Shown here: positions 42,793-51,518 of the stretch, one piece after another | How positions within the stretch are numbered: position 1 is the first letter of the stretch | Layout of the letters: every line of letters starts with the position of its first letter | Assembly: GCA_038216465.1 (NCBI GenBank) | Contig: JBBQQC010000011.1 | Span: 1-64,000 of the forward strand | Origin: JACCZX01 sp038216465 | GTDB lineage: Bacteria; Pseudomonadota; Gammaproteobacteria; Burkholderiales; Burkholderiaceae_F | Reading direction: 5' to 3' | Length of the DNA: 64,000 nucleotides | Position numbers and translations under genes: made by a program | Notes under the pieces: model-generated | What the model was told of the DNA's origin: nothing | The model's input: only the letters and a program-made list of their open reading frames with translations | The model's database searches: none

Positions 42793-43932
42793 ATCTTTCC
42801 ACGCGGAAGCAGAGAGTAGACCGCGCCGATGAAAGTAGACGAGCCGTGCGGCACCCGTAAGCGCACCGGTGCGCAGCAGCAGATTGACCAACCCGTCGGT
42901 CTGAAATAGATCGAACGCGGCGCGCAGCAGACGCTTGGTTCGAAACTTCGGCACTTCGATTGTCGCGATCAACACTGCGCCGCTGTCGCGTGCGAGTTGG
43001 GCGGCGATCGCCACCGCCGCCGCATGACCTGATTCGAGCGCGGTATGGATGCCACCTGCGGTCAGTGGTGACACCAGGCCCGCCGCATCGCCGACGAGCA
43101 GCACGCGATCGCCGGCAATCGGATCGACCGGACCTCCGACAGGGATCAGGCCGGCACGCTTCGCCACGATATTGATCGCTGCGAGATCGAACACGCGTCC
43201 AAGCTTCTGAAGAAACGCGTCGAGGTCGGCGATCTCACCGGCGCGGCGTTGCCTGACGGCCAATCCGATCTGTGTGACGCCGACGCCATCGAACGCCCAG
43301 CCGATATAGCCGCGCGCCAGCTTTCGATCAAGGAAGCAATGCAACCGCTCTGGTTCCGGTAGTACGACACCGGTCAGCTCTGCTTCGACGCCGAACAGGA
43401 ATTCGCGATTCACACCCAGGTTGAAGGTGCGCGCGACTTTCGATGTCGGTCCGTCGGCACCGACAATGAAGCGCACGCGGCCAACGTCATCGACATCGAT
43501 CCCGCCCGAACCGCGGCGCGCGCCGGTAAACAACGTGCCGAGACGCACCTCGACGCCTGCGCTGATCGCTTGCTCGACCAACCAGCGCATCAGGTTCGGC
43601 GTATCGGTCGCGAGGAAAAAATAACCGGGAGAGTCGAGCGCGACGCTGGTGAGCTTTGAGCCATATAACCGTACGCCGCGAATCGGGCGAATCAGCTCGG
43701 GCGGAAATGGCCCGAGCCGCTCGAGCTCGTCGGCGGCCTCCTTGACGACGATGCCGGTGGTGTGCAGCTTTTCGCCGGCGTCACCTTTGCGCTCGATCAG
43801 TATCACGCGTAATCCGGCGCGCGCGGCTTCGATCGCGCATGCAACGCCGGCAAAGCTCGCACCGACGACCAGCAGATCGGCACGATCGCCTGAGGCCACG
43901 GGCGCTTTCGGTGTCGGATCAGCCTGCGCCAC
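42775..43932 (-). CDS. FAD-dependent oxidoreductase, geranylgeranyl-reductase/halogenase-like
   Basis: 385 residues. N-terminal FAD site LLVVGASFAGVACAIEAARAG (about 20-40), middle RFIVGADGPTSKVAR, and the late motif VLLVGDAAGLVSPLTAGGIHTALESG, typical of the geranylgeranyl reductase / p-hydroxybenzoate hydroxylase-like superfamily. Substrate unknown: menaquinone, isoprenoid or aromatic reduction are all possible. No pathway neighbours. Its stop end overlaps miaA tail to tail. Confidence 0.83.
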   Translation of the reverse strand: MAQADPTPKAPVASGDRADLLVVGASFAGVACAIEAARAGLRVILIERKGDAGEKLHTTGIVVKEAADELERLGPFPPELIRPIRGVRLYGSKLTSVALDSPGYFFLATDTPNLMRWLVEQAISAGVEVRLGTLFTGARRGSGGIDVDDVGRVRFIVGADGPTSKVARTFNLGVNREFLFGVEAELTGVVLPEPERLHCFLDRKLARGYIGWAFDGVGVTQIGLAVRQRRAGEIADLDAFLQKLGRVFDLAAINIVAKRAGLIPVGGPVDPIAGDRVLLVGDAAGLVSPLTAGGIHTALESGHAAAVAIAAQLARDSGAVLIATIEVPKFRTKRLLRAAFDLFQTDGLVNLLLRTGALTGAARLVYFHRRGLLSASAWKDLLDRR

Positions 43933-44048
43933 GTCGGCTATTCGCGCATTGCAAGCTCATTTCTGAATTGGTGGGGCATCCGTGGGGTCTGCGATCCGAA
44001 GCTTCTTTCCATCCGCGGCAGGGGCCGCGGCAAACCTGGAGAGCAGCC

Positions 44049-44303
44049 ATGAAAGTATTCGAATCTCGTCCGTCAAAAACCGCCATTACCCGTTTGGTAC
44101 TCGCTGGCGTCGTCGTCGGCATCATCGTCATGGTCGCGTCCCGCGCTGCGCCACCCGTCACGCACTCGATCGCAACCGGAAATCTAAGCTCGGCGGAGGT
44201 CCCGACGTTCCTCTACGGCGATACAGAGGTCCTGCCGGAAACCGGCGTCGACGTGCAGAAGACGGAGGCGCTGCCGGTGGAACCGCTGTCGATGTCGTAT
44301 TGA
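44049..44303 (+). CDS. Small single-pass membrane protein of unknown function
   Basis: 84 residues: basic N-terminus, one helix (about 17-33, LVLAGVVVGIIVMVASRAA), then a polar, acidic, Pro/Val-rich tail with no cysteine. No family recognised. A GGAGAG element before the ATG supports translation. Divergent from the flavoprotein gene and convergent with the purM-like gene. Confidence 0.55.
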   Translation: MKVFESRPSKTAITRLVLAGVVVGIIVMVASRAAPPVTHSIATGNLSSAEVPTFLYGDTEVLPETGVDVQKTEALPVEPLSMSY

Positions 44304-44337
44304 ACTGCCGCAAGAAGTACCTCGCAGTGCGTCGGCG

Positions 44338-45453
44338 CTAAGCGCGCACGTGTAGCTCGTCGCCGCCAAAGGTCAGCTGCAATGGTTCTATGACGGTCCT
44401 CTTTGGACCGCTATCGACACGGCCGGCAATGACGGCGACCACGCCTGCACTGCGCGCGACCCGCACGGTGCGTTCGGCATCGGCGCTTGCCACGAACAGC
44501 GCGAAGCCCGCACCCATGTTCAGGTTGCCGTAGGCCTCGCGATTGTCGATGGCAGCATGTTGCTGGATGAATCGCAGCACCGGCGGAACGGGCGGAACTG
44601 CGTCGATCCGATAGGTGAACGCCGCGGGATGCCGCATCAGCTTGCGCCAACCATGACCGGTGATGTTGACGCAGTAATGCGGAACGATGCCGTCTGCAGC
44701 CAGCGCTTCGGTGACCGGCGAGTACAGCAGTGTCGGCGTCAGCACTGCATCGCCGAACGCCGTGCCGTCATCAAGGCGCGTCGCATACCCTTCCGGCAGG
44801 CGCGCGGCCAGTTTGCGCGCGAGAGAAATGCCGTTCGCATGAATTCCGCTCGATTCGAGCAGCACGATCGCGTCGCCTACCGCGAGTCGTTCGCCGAGCG
44901 TCAGACGAAATTTCGGCCGCACGATCCCGACACACGATGCGGCCAGGTCGATGCGCTCGCGTTCGACCACGCCAGCCAGCGCCGGCGTTTCACCGCCGCC
45001 CCAGGCGACGCCGCAGCGATCGCACGCGCGCTTCCAGCCTTCGACCAGGTCACGCGCGCGCGCTGCGTCTGCGAACCACTCGCTGCCGCCAGCGGCCCAG
45101 TAGGCATGCACCGTGACCGGCGTCGCACCGACCGTGATGATGTCGTTAATCGCCATCGCCAGCGTGTCTTGCGCGATCTGATCGTAGTAGGTACGACCGC
45201 CGCTGTTAGCTGGAAGCGCGCGCATCGCGTCGGCAACCAGGGCCTTGGTGCCGAGGCACTCGGTGATAGACGCGAGGTAGAAGTCGCCACAGTCGACGAC
45301 GTAGGCCGATTCGCCGCGTGACGCGGCGACCTCGATCAGGCCGTGGCGAGCGAGGTTGTGCGCGGTTTCGGCTGCGGCACGCTGCGCCAGCACCTTTACC
45401 GGATCAATCTTCGCGTAGTCGACGCCGGCCTGCTTGTAGTCGAGTTGAGCCAT
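44338..45453 (-). CDS. PurM/AIR-synthase superfamily protein, divergent form
   Basis: 371 residues. N-terminal LDYKQAGVDYAKID resembles PurM, and the fold markers NDIITVGATPV, GGGETPAL, SSGIHANGISLARKL and YGNLNMGAGF follow in order. Key stretches differ from classical PurM: TDGVGTK reads TECLGTK and TGGG reads TGHG. It stands where Burkholderiales carry purM, next to hda. It may be a functional AIR synthase of a second type or a paralogue with another ATP-dependent cyclo-ligase role; I cannot decide. The internal ATG gives the PurM-like start; upstream residues look non-coding. Confidence 0.75.
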   Translation of the reverse strand: MAQLDYKQAGVDYAKIDPVKVLAQRAAAETAHNLARHGLIEVAASRGESAYVVDCGDFYLASITECLGTKALVADAMRALPANSGGRTYYDQIAQDTLAMAINDIITVGATPVTVHAYWAAGGSEWFADAARARDLVEGWKRACDRCGVAWGGGETPALAGVVERERIDLAASCVGIVRPKFRLTLGERLAVGDAIVLLESSGIHANGISLARKLAARLPEGYATRLDDGTAFGDAVLTPTLLYSPVTEALAADGIVPHYCVNITGHGWRKLMRHPAAFTYRIDAVPPVPPVLRFIQQHAAIDNREAYGNLNMGAGFALFVASADAERTVRVARSAGVVAVIAGRVDSGPKRTVIEPLQLTFGGDELHVRA

Positions 45454-45574
45454 CGTTGCGAACGGTAAACTGCAGCGCTTCCCGCTTGAGTCCGACAGCG
45501 GCAGTGAGGAGCGCGATTGTAGTGGCCCGCATTCGTCGGCTGCCTTCGGCCCCGATTTACTCTCCCCTTTTGCT

Positions 45575-46237
45575 GTGACCATTTCGCCCCAACTGACGTT
45601 GAATCTGATCGAGCCGGCGAAGCCTTCGCTGGATAACTTCGTTGTCGGACGCAATGCCGAGGTCGTTGCGGCGCTGCGCGCGGTCGCGGCCAATCGTGGC
45701 GAGCGCTTTACGTACGTGTGGGGCGAGCGCGGCGCCGGGCGGACGCATTTGCTGCAAGCGCTTGGTCTCGGTCCCGAGCCAGACGAAGTGCCCGTGTTCG
45801 ACCCCCGCCAGCGCCTCTACCTGGTCGACGGTGTCGACCGCCTCGATGAACCGCAGCAGCAACGGCTGTTCGTGCTGCTTAATGAGATTCGCGGCGGGGG
45901 ACAGGCATGCTTTGTCGGCGCCGGCGATGCTGCGCCGATGCATCTCGCGCTGCGTGACGACGTCCGAACCCGGCTTGCCTGGGGCCTGGTTTATCAGGTC
46001 CACGCCCTGAGCGACGACGAGAAAGCGCGTGCACTGTCGGCACACGCTGCGGCGCGCGGAGTTGGGCTGCCGGCTGATGTCGTCGAGTTCCTGCTGACGC
46101 ACATGCAGCGCGATATGCGTACTCTGGTAGCAGTGGTCGATGCACTCGACAGCCATGCGCTGTCGGTCAAACGCGCAATTACGCTGCCGCTGGTGCGCCA
46201 ATGGGTCAGCGAAACCGCCGCGGGCAGCGCGCCGTAA
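45575..46237 (+). CDS. hda: DnaA regulatory inactivator Hda
   Basis: 220 residues, DnaA-like AAA+ domain without the DNA-binding domain IV. Begins QLTLNLIEPAKPSLDNFVVG, with a P-loop-like ERGAGRTHLLQAL (about 51-63; the canonical GKS/T is GRT), the sensor region and a late RDMRTLVAVVDALDSHAL. With the sliding clamp it stimulates ATP hydrolysis by DnaA to limit initiation. GTG start. Followed 35 bp on by the HAD gene, as in related genomes. Confidence 0.88.
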   Translation: MTISPQLTLNLIEPAKPSLDNFVVGRNAEVVAALRAVAANRGERFTYVWGERGAGRTHLLQALGLGPEPDEVPVFDPRQRLYLVDGVDRLDEPQQQRLFVLLNEIRGGGQACFVGAGDAAPMHLALRDDVRTRLAWGLVYQVHALSDDEKARALSAHAAARGVGLPADVVEFLLTHMQRDMRTLVAVVDALDSHALSVKRAITLPLVRQWVSETAAGSAP

Positions 46238-46272
46238 GATTCGGCGATGCTGCCTGCGCATCGTCGCGTTAA

Positions 46273-46944
46273 ATGCGACTAGCTCTGTTTGATCTCGACC
46301 ACACGCTGCTGCCGATCGACAGCGCCGACACATGGTCCCATTTCGTGGTCGAACACGGTGGTCTCGACGCTGAAGCGTACGGCGCCCGGATTCGGGAGTT
46401 CGCGCGCACCTATCAGGCGGGTACTTTCGATATCGACGGCTACGTTCGGTTTCAGATGCAGCTGCTGGCGTCGTTTCCGCGCACGACCCTGGATGCATGG
46501 CATCGCCGCTTTATGGACGAGCACGTGCGCCCGCACATTCGCAGCGAGGCGGTGGCTTTGGTTGAATCACATCGCGCGCGCGGCGACCAGCTGGCGCTGG
46601 TAACCGGCACCAACGCGTATGTCGTCACGCCGATCGCGCGCGAGTTCGGCATCGAGCACGTGCTGGCGGTCGAGCCCGAAATCAGCGGTGGCCGCTTCAC
46701 CGGCGGCTATGTCGGGACGCATACCTACCAGGACGGCAAGGTTCGCAAGGTCGAGGAGTGGCTGGCCAGTCGCGGTCACGGCTGGGAGGACACGATCACG
46801 ATCTGCTACAGCGACTCGGTCAATGACCTGCCGCTGCTGGAGCGTGTGACCTATCCGGTGGTTACAAACGGTGATGCGCGACTGCTCGCGATTGCCAAGG
46901 TGCGCGGCTGGCAAACGCTGAACCTGTTTGAGCGCGCCGCATGA
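46273..46944 (+). CDS. HAD-superfamily phosphatase, subfamily IB (SerB/HisN-like)
   Basis: 223 residues. Motif I FDLDHTLL (nucleophile Asp6, Asp8), motif II LVTGTNAYV with Thr, a Lys in QDGKVRKVEEWL and motif III YSDSVNDLPLLE. Subfamily IB members include phosphoserine and histidinol-phosphate phosphatases; this hda-linked group is often annotated as histidinol phosphatase, but the substrate is not evident. Overlaps pcnB by ATGA. Confidence 0.86.
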   Translation: MRLALFDLDHTLLPIDSADTWSHFVVEHGGLDAEAYGARIREFARTYQAGTFDIDGYVRFQMQLLASFPRTTLDAWHRRFMDEHVRPHIRSEAVALVESHRARGDQLALVTGTNAYVVTPIAREFGIEHVLAVEPEISGGRFTGGYVGTHTYQDGKVRKVEEWLASRGHGWEDTITICYSDSVNDLPLLERVTYPVVTNGDARLLAIAKVRGWQTLNLFERAA

Positions 46945-48305
46945 TCAAGCGCGTCATCGCCAGGGTGCAGACGCTTTTCAAGCGCAAGCCAAAACGCGGC
47001 GGTCGCGAGCCGAAACGCATCGTCGCCGCGGAACATCAGATCAACCGCGAGTTTGTCTCTCGCTCGGCACTGCGCGTTTGCGATACGCTGCAGAAAGCCG
47101 GGTACCGCGCCTACATCGTCGGCGGCGCGGTGCGCGACCTGCTGCTCGACATCGCCCCCAAAGACTTCGATATAGCCACCGACGCCACCCCGGAACAGAT
47201 CAAGTCGCACTTCCGGCGCGCTTTCATCATCGGGCGCCGCTTCAAACTGGTTCACGTGATGTTCGGTCAGGAGACGATCGAGGTGTCGACATTCCGTGCG
47301 CTGGTCAACGTCGATCGCGTGATCGACGAACATGGTCGCGTGCTGTCCGACAACCTGTACGGCGAGCAGAACGATGACTCGGCGCGGCGTGATTTCACGA
47401 TCAACGCGCTCTACTACGACCCCACCAGCGGCGACCTGCTCGACTATCACGACGGTTTCAAGGATTTGCGTGCGCGCCGGCTGCGCATGATCGGCGAACC
47501 AGCCGATCGCTATCGCGAAGATCCGGTGCGCATGCTGCGCGCCGTCCGTTTCGCGGCCAAGCTTGGCTTCGCCATCGACGAGGCAACCCGCGAGCCAATT
47601 CACCGGATGGCCGAGCTGATCGAAAACGTTCCCGCCGCGCGCCTGTTCGATGAGATGCTGAAACTATTGACGAGCGGCCATTCGGTGGCGTGCATTACGC
47701 GCCTGCGCGCCGAGGGGCTGCATCACGGCCTGCTGCCGCTACTCGACGTGATTCTCGAGCAGCCCGCCGGCGAGCGCTTCGTGATGCTTGCGCTGTCGCG
47801 CACCGACGAGCGGGTGCGCGCCGGCAAGCCGATCTCGCCCGGGTTTCTGTTTGCGACGCTTCTGTGGCACGACGTCGTCGTCAAATGGAACACGCGCCTG
47901 GCCAACGGCGAGCATCGCATTCCTGCGCTGAACCTGGCGATCGATGAAACAATCGACGCCCAGACCGAAAAGCTCGCGATCCAGCGCCGCTTTGTGTCGG
48001 ACATGCGCGAAATCTGGGGTTTGCAGCCCCGATTCGAGCGGCGCACCGGCCGCTCGCCTTTCCGGCTGGTCGAACACCTGCGCTTTCGTGCCGGTTATGA
48101 TTTCCTGCTTTTGCGCGCCGCGGCCGATGAGATTCCGCTGGCCATGGGCGACTGGTGGATGCGCTTTTCGCAGGCGGCAGAAGACGAACGCGAGCGGCTG
48201 ATCGCTGAAGCCGCACACGAAGGGGGCACGACGTCGGGCACGCAGACCCGGCGGCGGCGAAGACGGCGTGGCCATGGAGGCGAAGGCGCAGCAAGTGTTG
48301 CCTGA
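46941..48305 (+). CDS. pcnB: Poly(A) polymerase I PcnB
   Basis: 454 residues of class II nucleotidyltransferase. NTP site YIVGGAVRDLLLDIAPKDFDIATDA (about 53-77), then the RRDFTINALYYD motif and the RNA-binding neck RYREDPVRMLRAVRFAAKLGF. A basic tail (TRRRRRRRGHGGE) ends the protein, as in E. coli PAP I. The length and RMLRAVRFAAKLGF separate it from the CCA-adding enzyme. Adds A tails that promote RNA decay. Followed 11 bp on by folK. Confidence 0.93.
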   Translation: MIKRVIARVQTLFKRKPKRGGREPKRIVAAEHQINREFVSRSALRVCDTLQKAGYRAYIVGGAVRDLLLDIAPKDFDIATDATPEQIKSHFRRAFIIGRRFKLVHVMFGQETIEVSTFRALVNVDRVIDEHGRVLSDNLYGEQNDDSARRDFTINALYYDPTSGDLLDYHDGFKDLRARRLRMIGEPADRYREDPVRMLRAVRFAAKLGFAIDEATREPIHRMAELIENVPAARLFDEMLKLLTSGHSVACITRLRAEGLHHGLLPLLDVILEQPAGERFVMLALSRTDERVRAGKPISPGFLFATLLWHDVVVKWNTRLANGEHRIPALNLAIDETIDAQTEKLAIQRRFVSDMREIWGLQPRFERRTGRSPFRLVEHLRFRAGYDFLLLRAAADEIPLAMGDWWMRFSQAAEDERERLIAEAAHEGGTTSGTQTRRRRRRRGHGGEGAASVA

Positions 48306-48316
48306 CGTAACTAAAA

Positions 48317-48823
48317 GTGAAAAGAACCGCGTACATCGGGCTGGGTTCCAATCAAGGTGAATTGGTCGAGTCGCTGAAGGCTGCGTTCGAGACGCTGCGC
48401 TCGCTCGAACAGTCGGAGCTGGTCGCCGTTTCGCCGTTCTACAAGTCGGCACCGGTAGACGCAACCGGACCCGACTACGTGAACGCGGTGGCCAAGCTCG
48501 ATACCGCGCTCGAGCCCTATGCTTTGCTGCTGCATCTGCTCGATATCGAATTGATGCTCGGCCGCAAGCGACGCGGCCAGGGTGCGAAAAAGAATGCACC
48601 ACGCAACGTTGACCTGGACCTGCTGCTGCTTGGTGACATGATCATCCAAAGCACACCGCTGACCCTGCCGCATCCGCGTTTGCACCAGCGCGCGTTCGTG
48701 CTCAAGCCGCTGCTCGACCTCGCGCCCGAAATTCTGATTCCGGGTCAGGGGTCTGCCGGCGATTTCCTGAAAGCCGTATCCAGTCAACGCATCGAGTTGC
48801 TTGAAGAGTCGGCCGAGCAGTAG
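48317..48823 (+). CDS. folK: 2-amino-4-hydroxy-6-hydroxymethyldihydropteridine pyrophosphokinase FolK
   Basis: 168 residues. N-terminal AYIGLGSNQGELVESL, substrate/Mg region GPDYVNAVAKLDT, and RNVDLDLLLLGDM with the conserved Asp pair, then LPHPRLHQRAFVLKPLLDL. Folate synthesis step before dihydropteroate synthase. GTG start. Its TAG is in the same frame as the following kinase gene. Confidence 0.95.
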   Translation: MKRTAYIGLGSNQGELVESLKAAFETLRSLEQSELVAVSPFYKSAPVDATGPDYVNAVAKLDTALEPYALLLHLLDIELMLGRKRRGQGAKKNAPRNVDLDLLLLGDMIIQSTPLTLPHPRLHQRAFVLKPLLDLAPEILIPGQGSAGDFLKAVSSQRIELLEESAEQ

Positions 48824-48841
48824 CGCGCCAAAGGGCCCTGT

Positions 48842-49477
48842 CTGCGCAAGTACCAGTACGTCGTTGTGGAGGGCCCGATCGGTGCCGGTAAGACCTCGCT
48901 TGCGGGCAAACTCGCGCAGCACTATTCGGCGCATGCGCTGCTGGAGCAGCCGCAGTCGAACCCATTTCTGGAGCGGTTTTACCGCGACCAAGCGCGCTAC
49001 GCACTGGCGACGCAGCTGTTCTTCCTGTTTCAGCGCGCGCATCAGCTCGGTGACGTCACGCAGCTCGATCTGTTTCGCTCCTCGGTGGTGGCCGACTTTC
49101 TGCTCGAAAAGGACCCGCTGTTCGCGCGGCTGACGCTGGCTGATGATGAGCTGAAGCTGTACGAGCAGATATTCGCGCAGCTGAAGCCGCAGGCCCCGCT
49201 GCCGGATCTGGTGATCTATCTGCAGGCGCCAACGGACACGCTGGTCGAGCGAGTTCTGCGTCGCGGCAACCCGATCGAATCGGGCATTTCGGAGACCTAT
49301 CTGCGCGCGCTGTCGGACAGCTACACGCACTTCTTTCATCGGTACGAGGATGCGCCCGTACTGATCGTCAACACGGAGAACCTGAACCCGATCGAACGCG
49401 CCGCAGACTTCGATCTGCTGCTGTCACGCATCGACAAGATGCGCGGCCGCCGCGAGTATTTCAACCTGGCGGCGTGA
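48842..49477 (+). CDS. Deoxynucleoside kinase (dNK/dGK family)
   Basis: About 211 residues from a CTG, or 203 from a GTG at 48866. Nucleoside kinase with P-loop EGPIGAGKTSL, the FLERFYRDQARYALATQLFFL region and lid EGN-type RRGNPIESGISETYLRAL. Phosphorylates deoxynucleosides for salvage. The GTG would cut the first beta strand of the P-loop fold (KYQYVVVEGP), while the CTG keeps it and has AAGGG about six bases upstream; no ATG, GTG or TTG lies between. The frame is the same as folK, with the folK TAG between them. Family position before panC is conserved. Confidence 0.85.
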   Translation: MRKYQYVVVEGPIGAGKTSLAGKLAQHYSAHALLEQPQSNPFLERFYRDQARYALATQLFFLFQRAHQLGDVTQLDLFRSSVVADFLLEKDPLFARLTLADDELKLYEQIFAQLKPQAPLPDLVIYLQAPTDTLVERVLRRGNPIESGISETYLRALSDSYTHFFHRYEDAPVLIVNTENLNPIERAADFDLLLSRIDKMRGRREYFNLAA

Positions 49478-49490
49478 CCCGGGAGCGCCG

Positions 49491-50333
49491 GTGAAAGTCG
49501 TTCACACGATCGAAGAGTTGCGTGACCAGCTGCGCGGGCAGAATCGCACCTCGTTCGTGCCGACGATGGGCAACCTGCACGACGCACATCTGGCGCTGAT
49601 GAAAATGGCGCACCAGCACGGCGATCCGGTGGTGGCCTCGATATTCGTCAACCGATTGCAATTCGGACCGAACGAGGATTTCGATAAATACCCGCGCACG
49701 CTGCAGGATGACATCGATAAGTTGCAGCGCCACAATCATGTGTACGTGCTGTTCGCGCCGGATGAAAAAGAGCTGTATCCGGAACCGCAGACCTACCGCG
49801 TCAGCCCGCCCTCGGACCTCGGCGACATTCTGGAAGGCGAATTCAGACCTGGGTTTTTTGTCGGCGTCACAACGGTCGTGCTCAAGCTTCTGTCGTGCGT
49901 GCAGCCGCAGGTCGCTGTGTTCGGCAAGAAGGACTATCAGCAGCTGATGATCGTGCGCAACATGTGCCGTCAGTTCGCGCTGCCCACCGTCATCATCCCG
50001 CATGAGACGGTGCGCGATAGTGATGGGGTGGCTATGTCATCGCGCAACCGGTTTTTGTCGGCCGCCGAACGCAAAGAAGCGCCACGCCTTTTCCAAATGC
50101 TGAATCGGACCCGTGACCGCACACTGGCCGGTGAAACTGATCTCGATCGTATCGAGCAGGATGCGCAACGCGAGTTGGCAGCCGCCGGCTGGAAAGTTGA
50201 CTACCTTGCGTTGCGCCGGCGGCGTGATCTGCACAAGCCGAGCGCCGGCGAAGTGGCGGCACGCGAGCCGTTGGTCGTTCTTGCGGCCGCAAAGCTAGGC
50301 ACGACGCGCTTGATCGATAACCTCGAAATCTAG
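49491..50333 (+). CDS. panC: Pantothenate synthetase PanC
   Basis: 280 residues; joins pantoate and beta-alanine with ATP. N-terminal FVPTMGNLHDAHLAL (HIGH-like motif), then VNRLQFGPNEDFDKYPRTL, FGKKDYQQLMIVRN and RDSDGVAMSSRNRFLS, the KMSKS-like site. Normal length. GTG start with GGGAG upstream; 13 bp after the kinase gene. No panB or panD in the window. Confidence 0.95.
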   Translation: MKVVHTIEELRDQLRGQNRTSFVPTMGNLHDAHLALMKMAHQHGDPVVASIFVNRLQFGPNEDFDKYPRTLQDDIDKLQRHNHVYVLFAPDEKELYPEPQTYRVSPPSDLGDILEGEFRPGFFVGVTTVVLKLLSCVQPQVAVFGKKDYQQLMIVRNMCRQFALPTVIIPHETVRDSDGVAMSSRNRFLSAAERKEAPRLFQMLNRTRDRTLAGETDLDRIEQDAQRELAAAGWKVDYLALRRRRDLHKPSAGEVAAREPLVVLAAAKLGTTRLIDNLEI

Positions 50334-50350
50334 AACCCGGCGAGATCAGC

Positions 50351-50356
50351 GATAAT
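50351..50356 (+). promoter_or_regulatory. Candidate -10 of tRNA-Leu
   Basis: GATAAT 16 bases before the tRNA-Leu 5' end, a normal distance for a tRNA promoter. No strong -35 is seen. Confidence 0.35.
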
Positions 50357-50372
50357 CCGCGTCCCAATTCAA

Positions 50373-50459
50373 GCCGGGCTGGCGGAACTGGTAGACGCGC
50401 CGGACTCAAAATCCGGTTCTGGTAACAGAGTGTGGGTTCGATTCCCTCGCCCGGCACCA
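50373..50459 (+). tRNA. tRNA-Leu (anticodon CAA)
   Basis: 87 nt with encoded CCA. Acceptor GCCGGGC / GCCCGGC, anticodon stem CCGGA...TCCGG with loop CTCAAAA giving anticodon CAA (reads UUG), a long class II variable arm (TTCTGGTAACAGAG), T-arm GTGGGTTCGATTCCCTC, discriminator A. Queuosine gene queA follows within about 20 bases, so they are probably co-transcribed. MiaA, also in this window, would modify A37 of this UNN-reading tRNA. Confidence 0.96.
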
Positions 50460-50477
50460 CTCATGGCCGGTAAAGCC

Positions 50478-51518
50478 ATGCAGACCGACACTGAACAGTG
50501 CCTCGCTGATTTCGATTTTGATCTGCCGCATGAACTGATTGCGCAGGTCCCATTGGCAGACCGCGCGGCAAGCCGGTTGCTGCACGTGGCAAGCGAACGG
50601 GTCGAAGATCGGCGGTTTCGCGATATCGAAATTCTGCTGCGGCCGAGCGACCTGCTGGTGTTCAACGACACGAAGGTCATTAACGCGCGGCTACGCGGCC
50701 GCAAGCCGAGTGGCGGTAAGGTCGAGGCGTTGATCGAACGTGTGCTCGAACCGACGCTCGCGCTGGCGATGGTGCGCACAAGTCACGCGCCCGTACCGGG
50801 AACCCGACTGATCTTCGACGAAGCCGCCTCTGCGACCGTCGAGGGTCGGCGCGATGAGTTCTTCTTGCTGCGCTTCGACCATGACGTTCAGACCGTCCTG
50901 GACCGGCACGGGCTCGTCCCTCTGCCGCCGTATATCGATCACGCGGCGAACTGCACCGATGCGATGCGATATCAGACGGTCTATGCGGAGCGCCCCGGCG
51001 CGGTGGCGGCCCCCACGGCCGGCCTGCATTTCGATGATGACGTATTGGCTCGCCTGCATACGCGAGGCATTGAATCGGTGCACATAACGCTGCACGTCGG
51101 CGCCGGCACGTTTCAGCCGGTGCGCGTTGAACGCATCGCCGAGCACCGGATGCACGCCGAGCGTTACGATATTTCGAAGTCCGCCGCGCAGTCGATCAAC
51201 GCAGCGCACGCCGCGGGCCGACGCGTCGTCGCGGTGGGCACGACCAGCTTGCGCGCGCTGGAATCGGCCGTCGATCGTGCGCACAGGCAAGTGCGTCCGG
51301 GCGGCGGCGAAACCGCACTTTTCATCACGCCGGGCTATCGCTTCAGCATCGTCGATCTGCTTCTGACCAATTTTCATCTGCCGAAATCGACATTGCTGAT
51401 GCTCGTATCGGCATTTGCCGGCGTCGAGCGCATGCGTGCCGCCTATGCGCACGCGATCGAACAACGCTACCGCTTCTTCAGTTACGGCGACTGCATGCTG
51501 CTCGAGCGCGCACCATGA
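50478..51518 (+). CDS. queA: S-adenosylmethionine:tRNA ribosyltransferase-isomerase QueA
   Basis: 346 residues from this ATG (an ATG 15 bases earlier gives 351, but would sit only three bases after the tRNA CCA). Forms epoxyqueuosine in tRNA. FDLPHELIAQVPLADRAASRLL, VFNDTKVINARLRG, VAAPTAGLHF and HVGAGTFQPVR are family signatures, as is the late LPKSTLLMLVSAFAG. Overlaps tgt by four bases (ATGA). The upstream tRNA-Leu leaves almost no leader. Confidence 0.95.
   Translation: MQTDTEQCLADFDFDLPHELIAQVPLADRAASRLLHVASERVEDRRFRDIEILLRPSDLLVFNDTKVINARLRGRKPSGGKVEALIERVLEPTLALAMVRTSHAPVPGTRLIFDEAASATVEGRRDEFFLLRFDHDVQTVLDRHGLVPLPPYIDHAANCTDAMRYQTVYAERPGAVAAPTAGLHFDDDVLARLHTRGIESVHITLHVGAGTFQPVRVERIAEHRMHAERYDISKSAAQSINAAHAAGRRVVAVGTTSLRALESAVDRAHRQVRPGGGETALFITPGYRFSIVDLLLTNFHLPKSTLLMLVSAFAGVERMRAAYAHAIEQRYRFFSYGDCMLLERAP

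Noticed and set aside
48311..49339. Minus-strand frame of 342 codons over folK and the nucleoside kinase
   Set aside because: Antisense shadow with no recognisable motifs.
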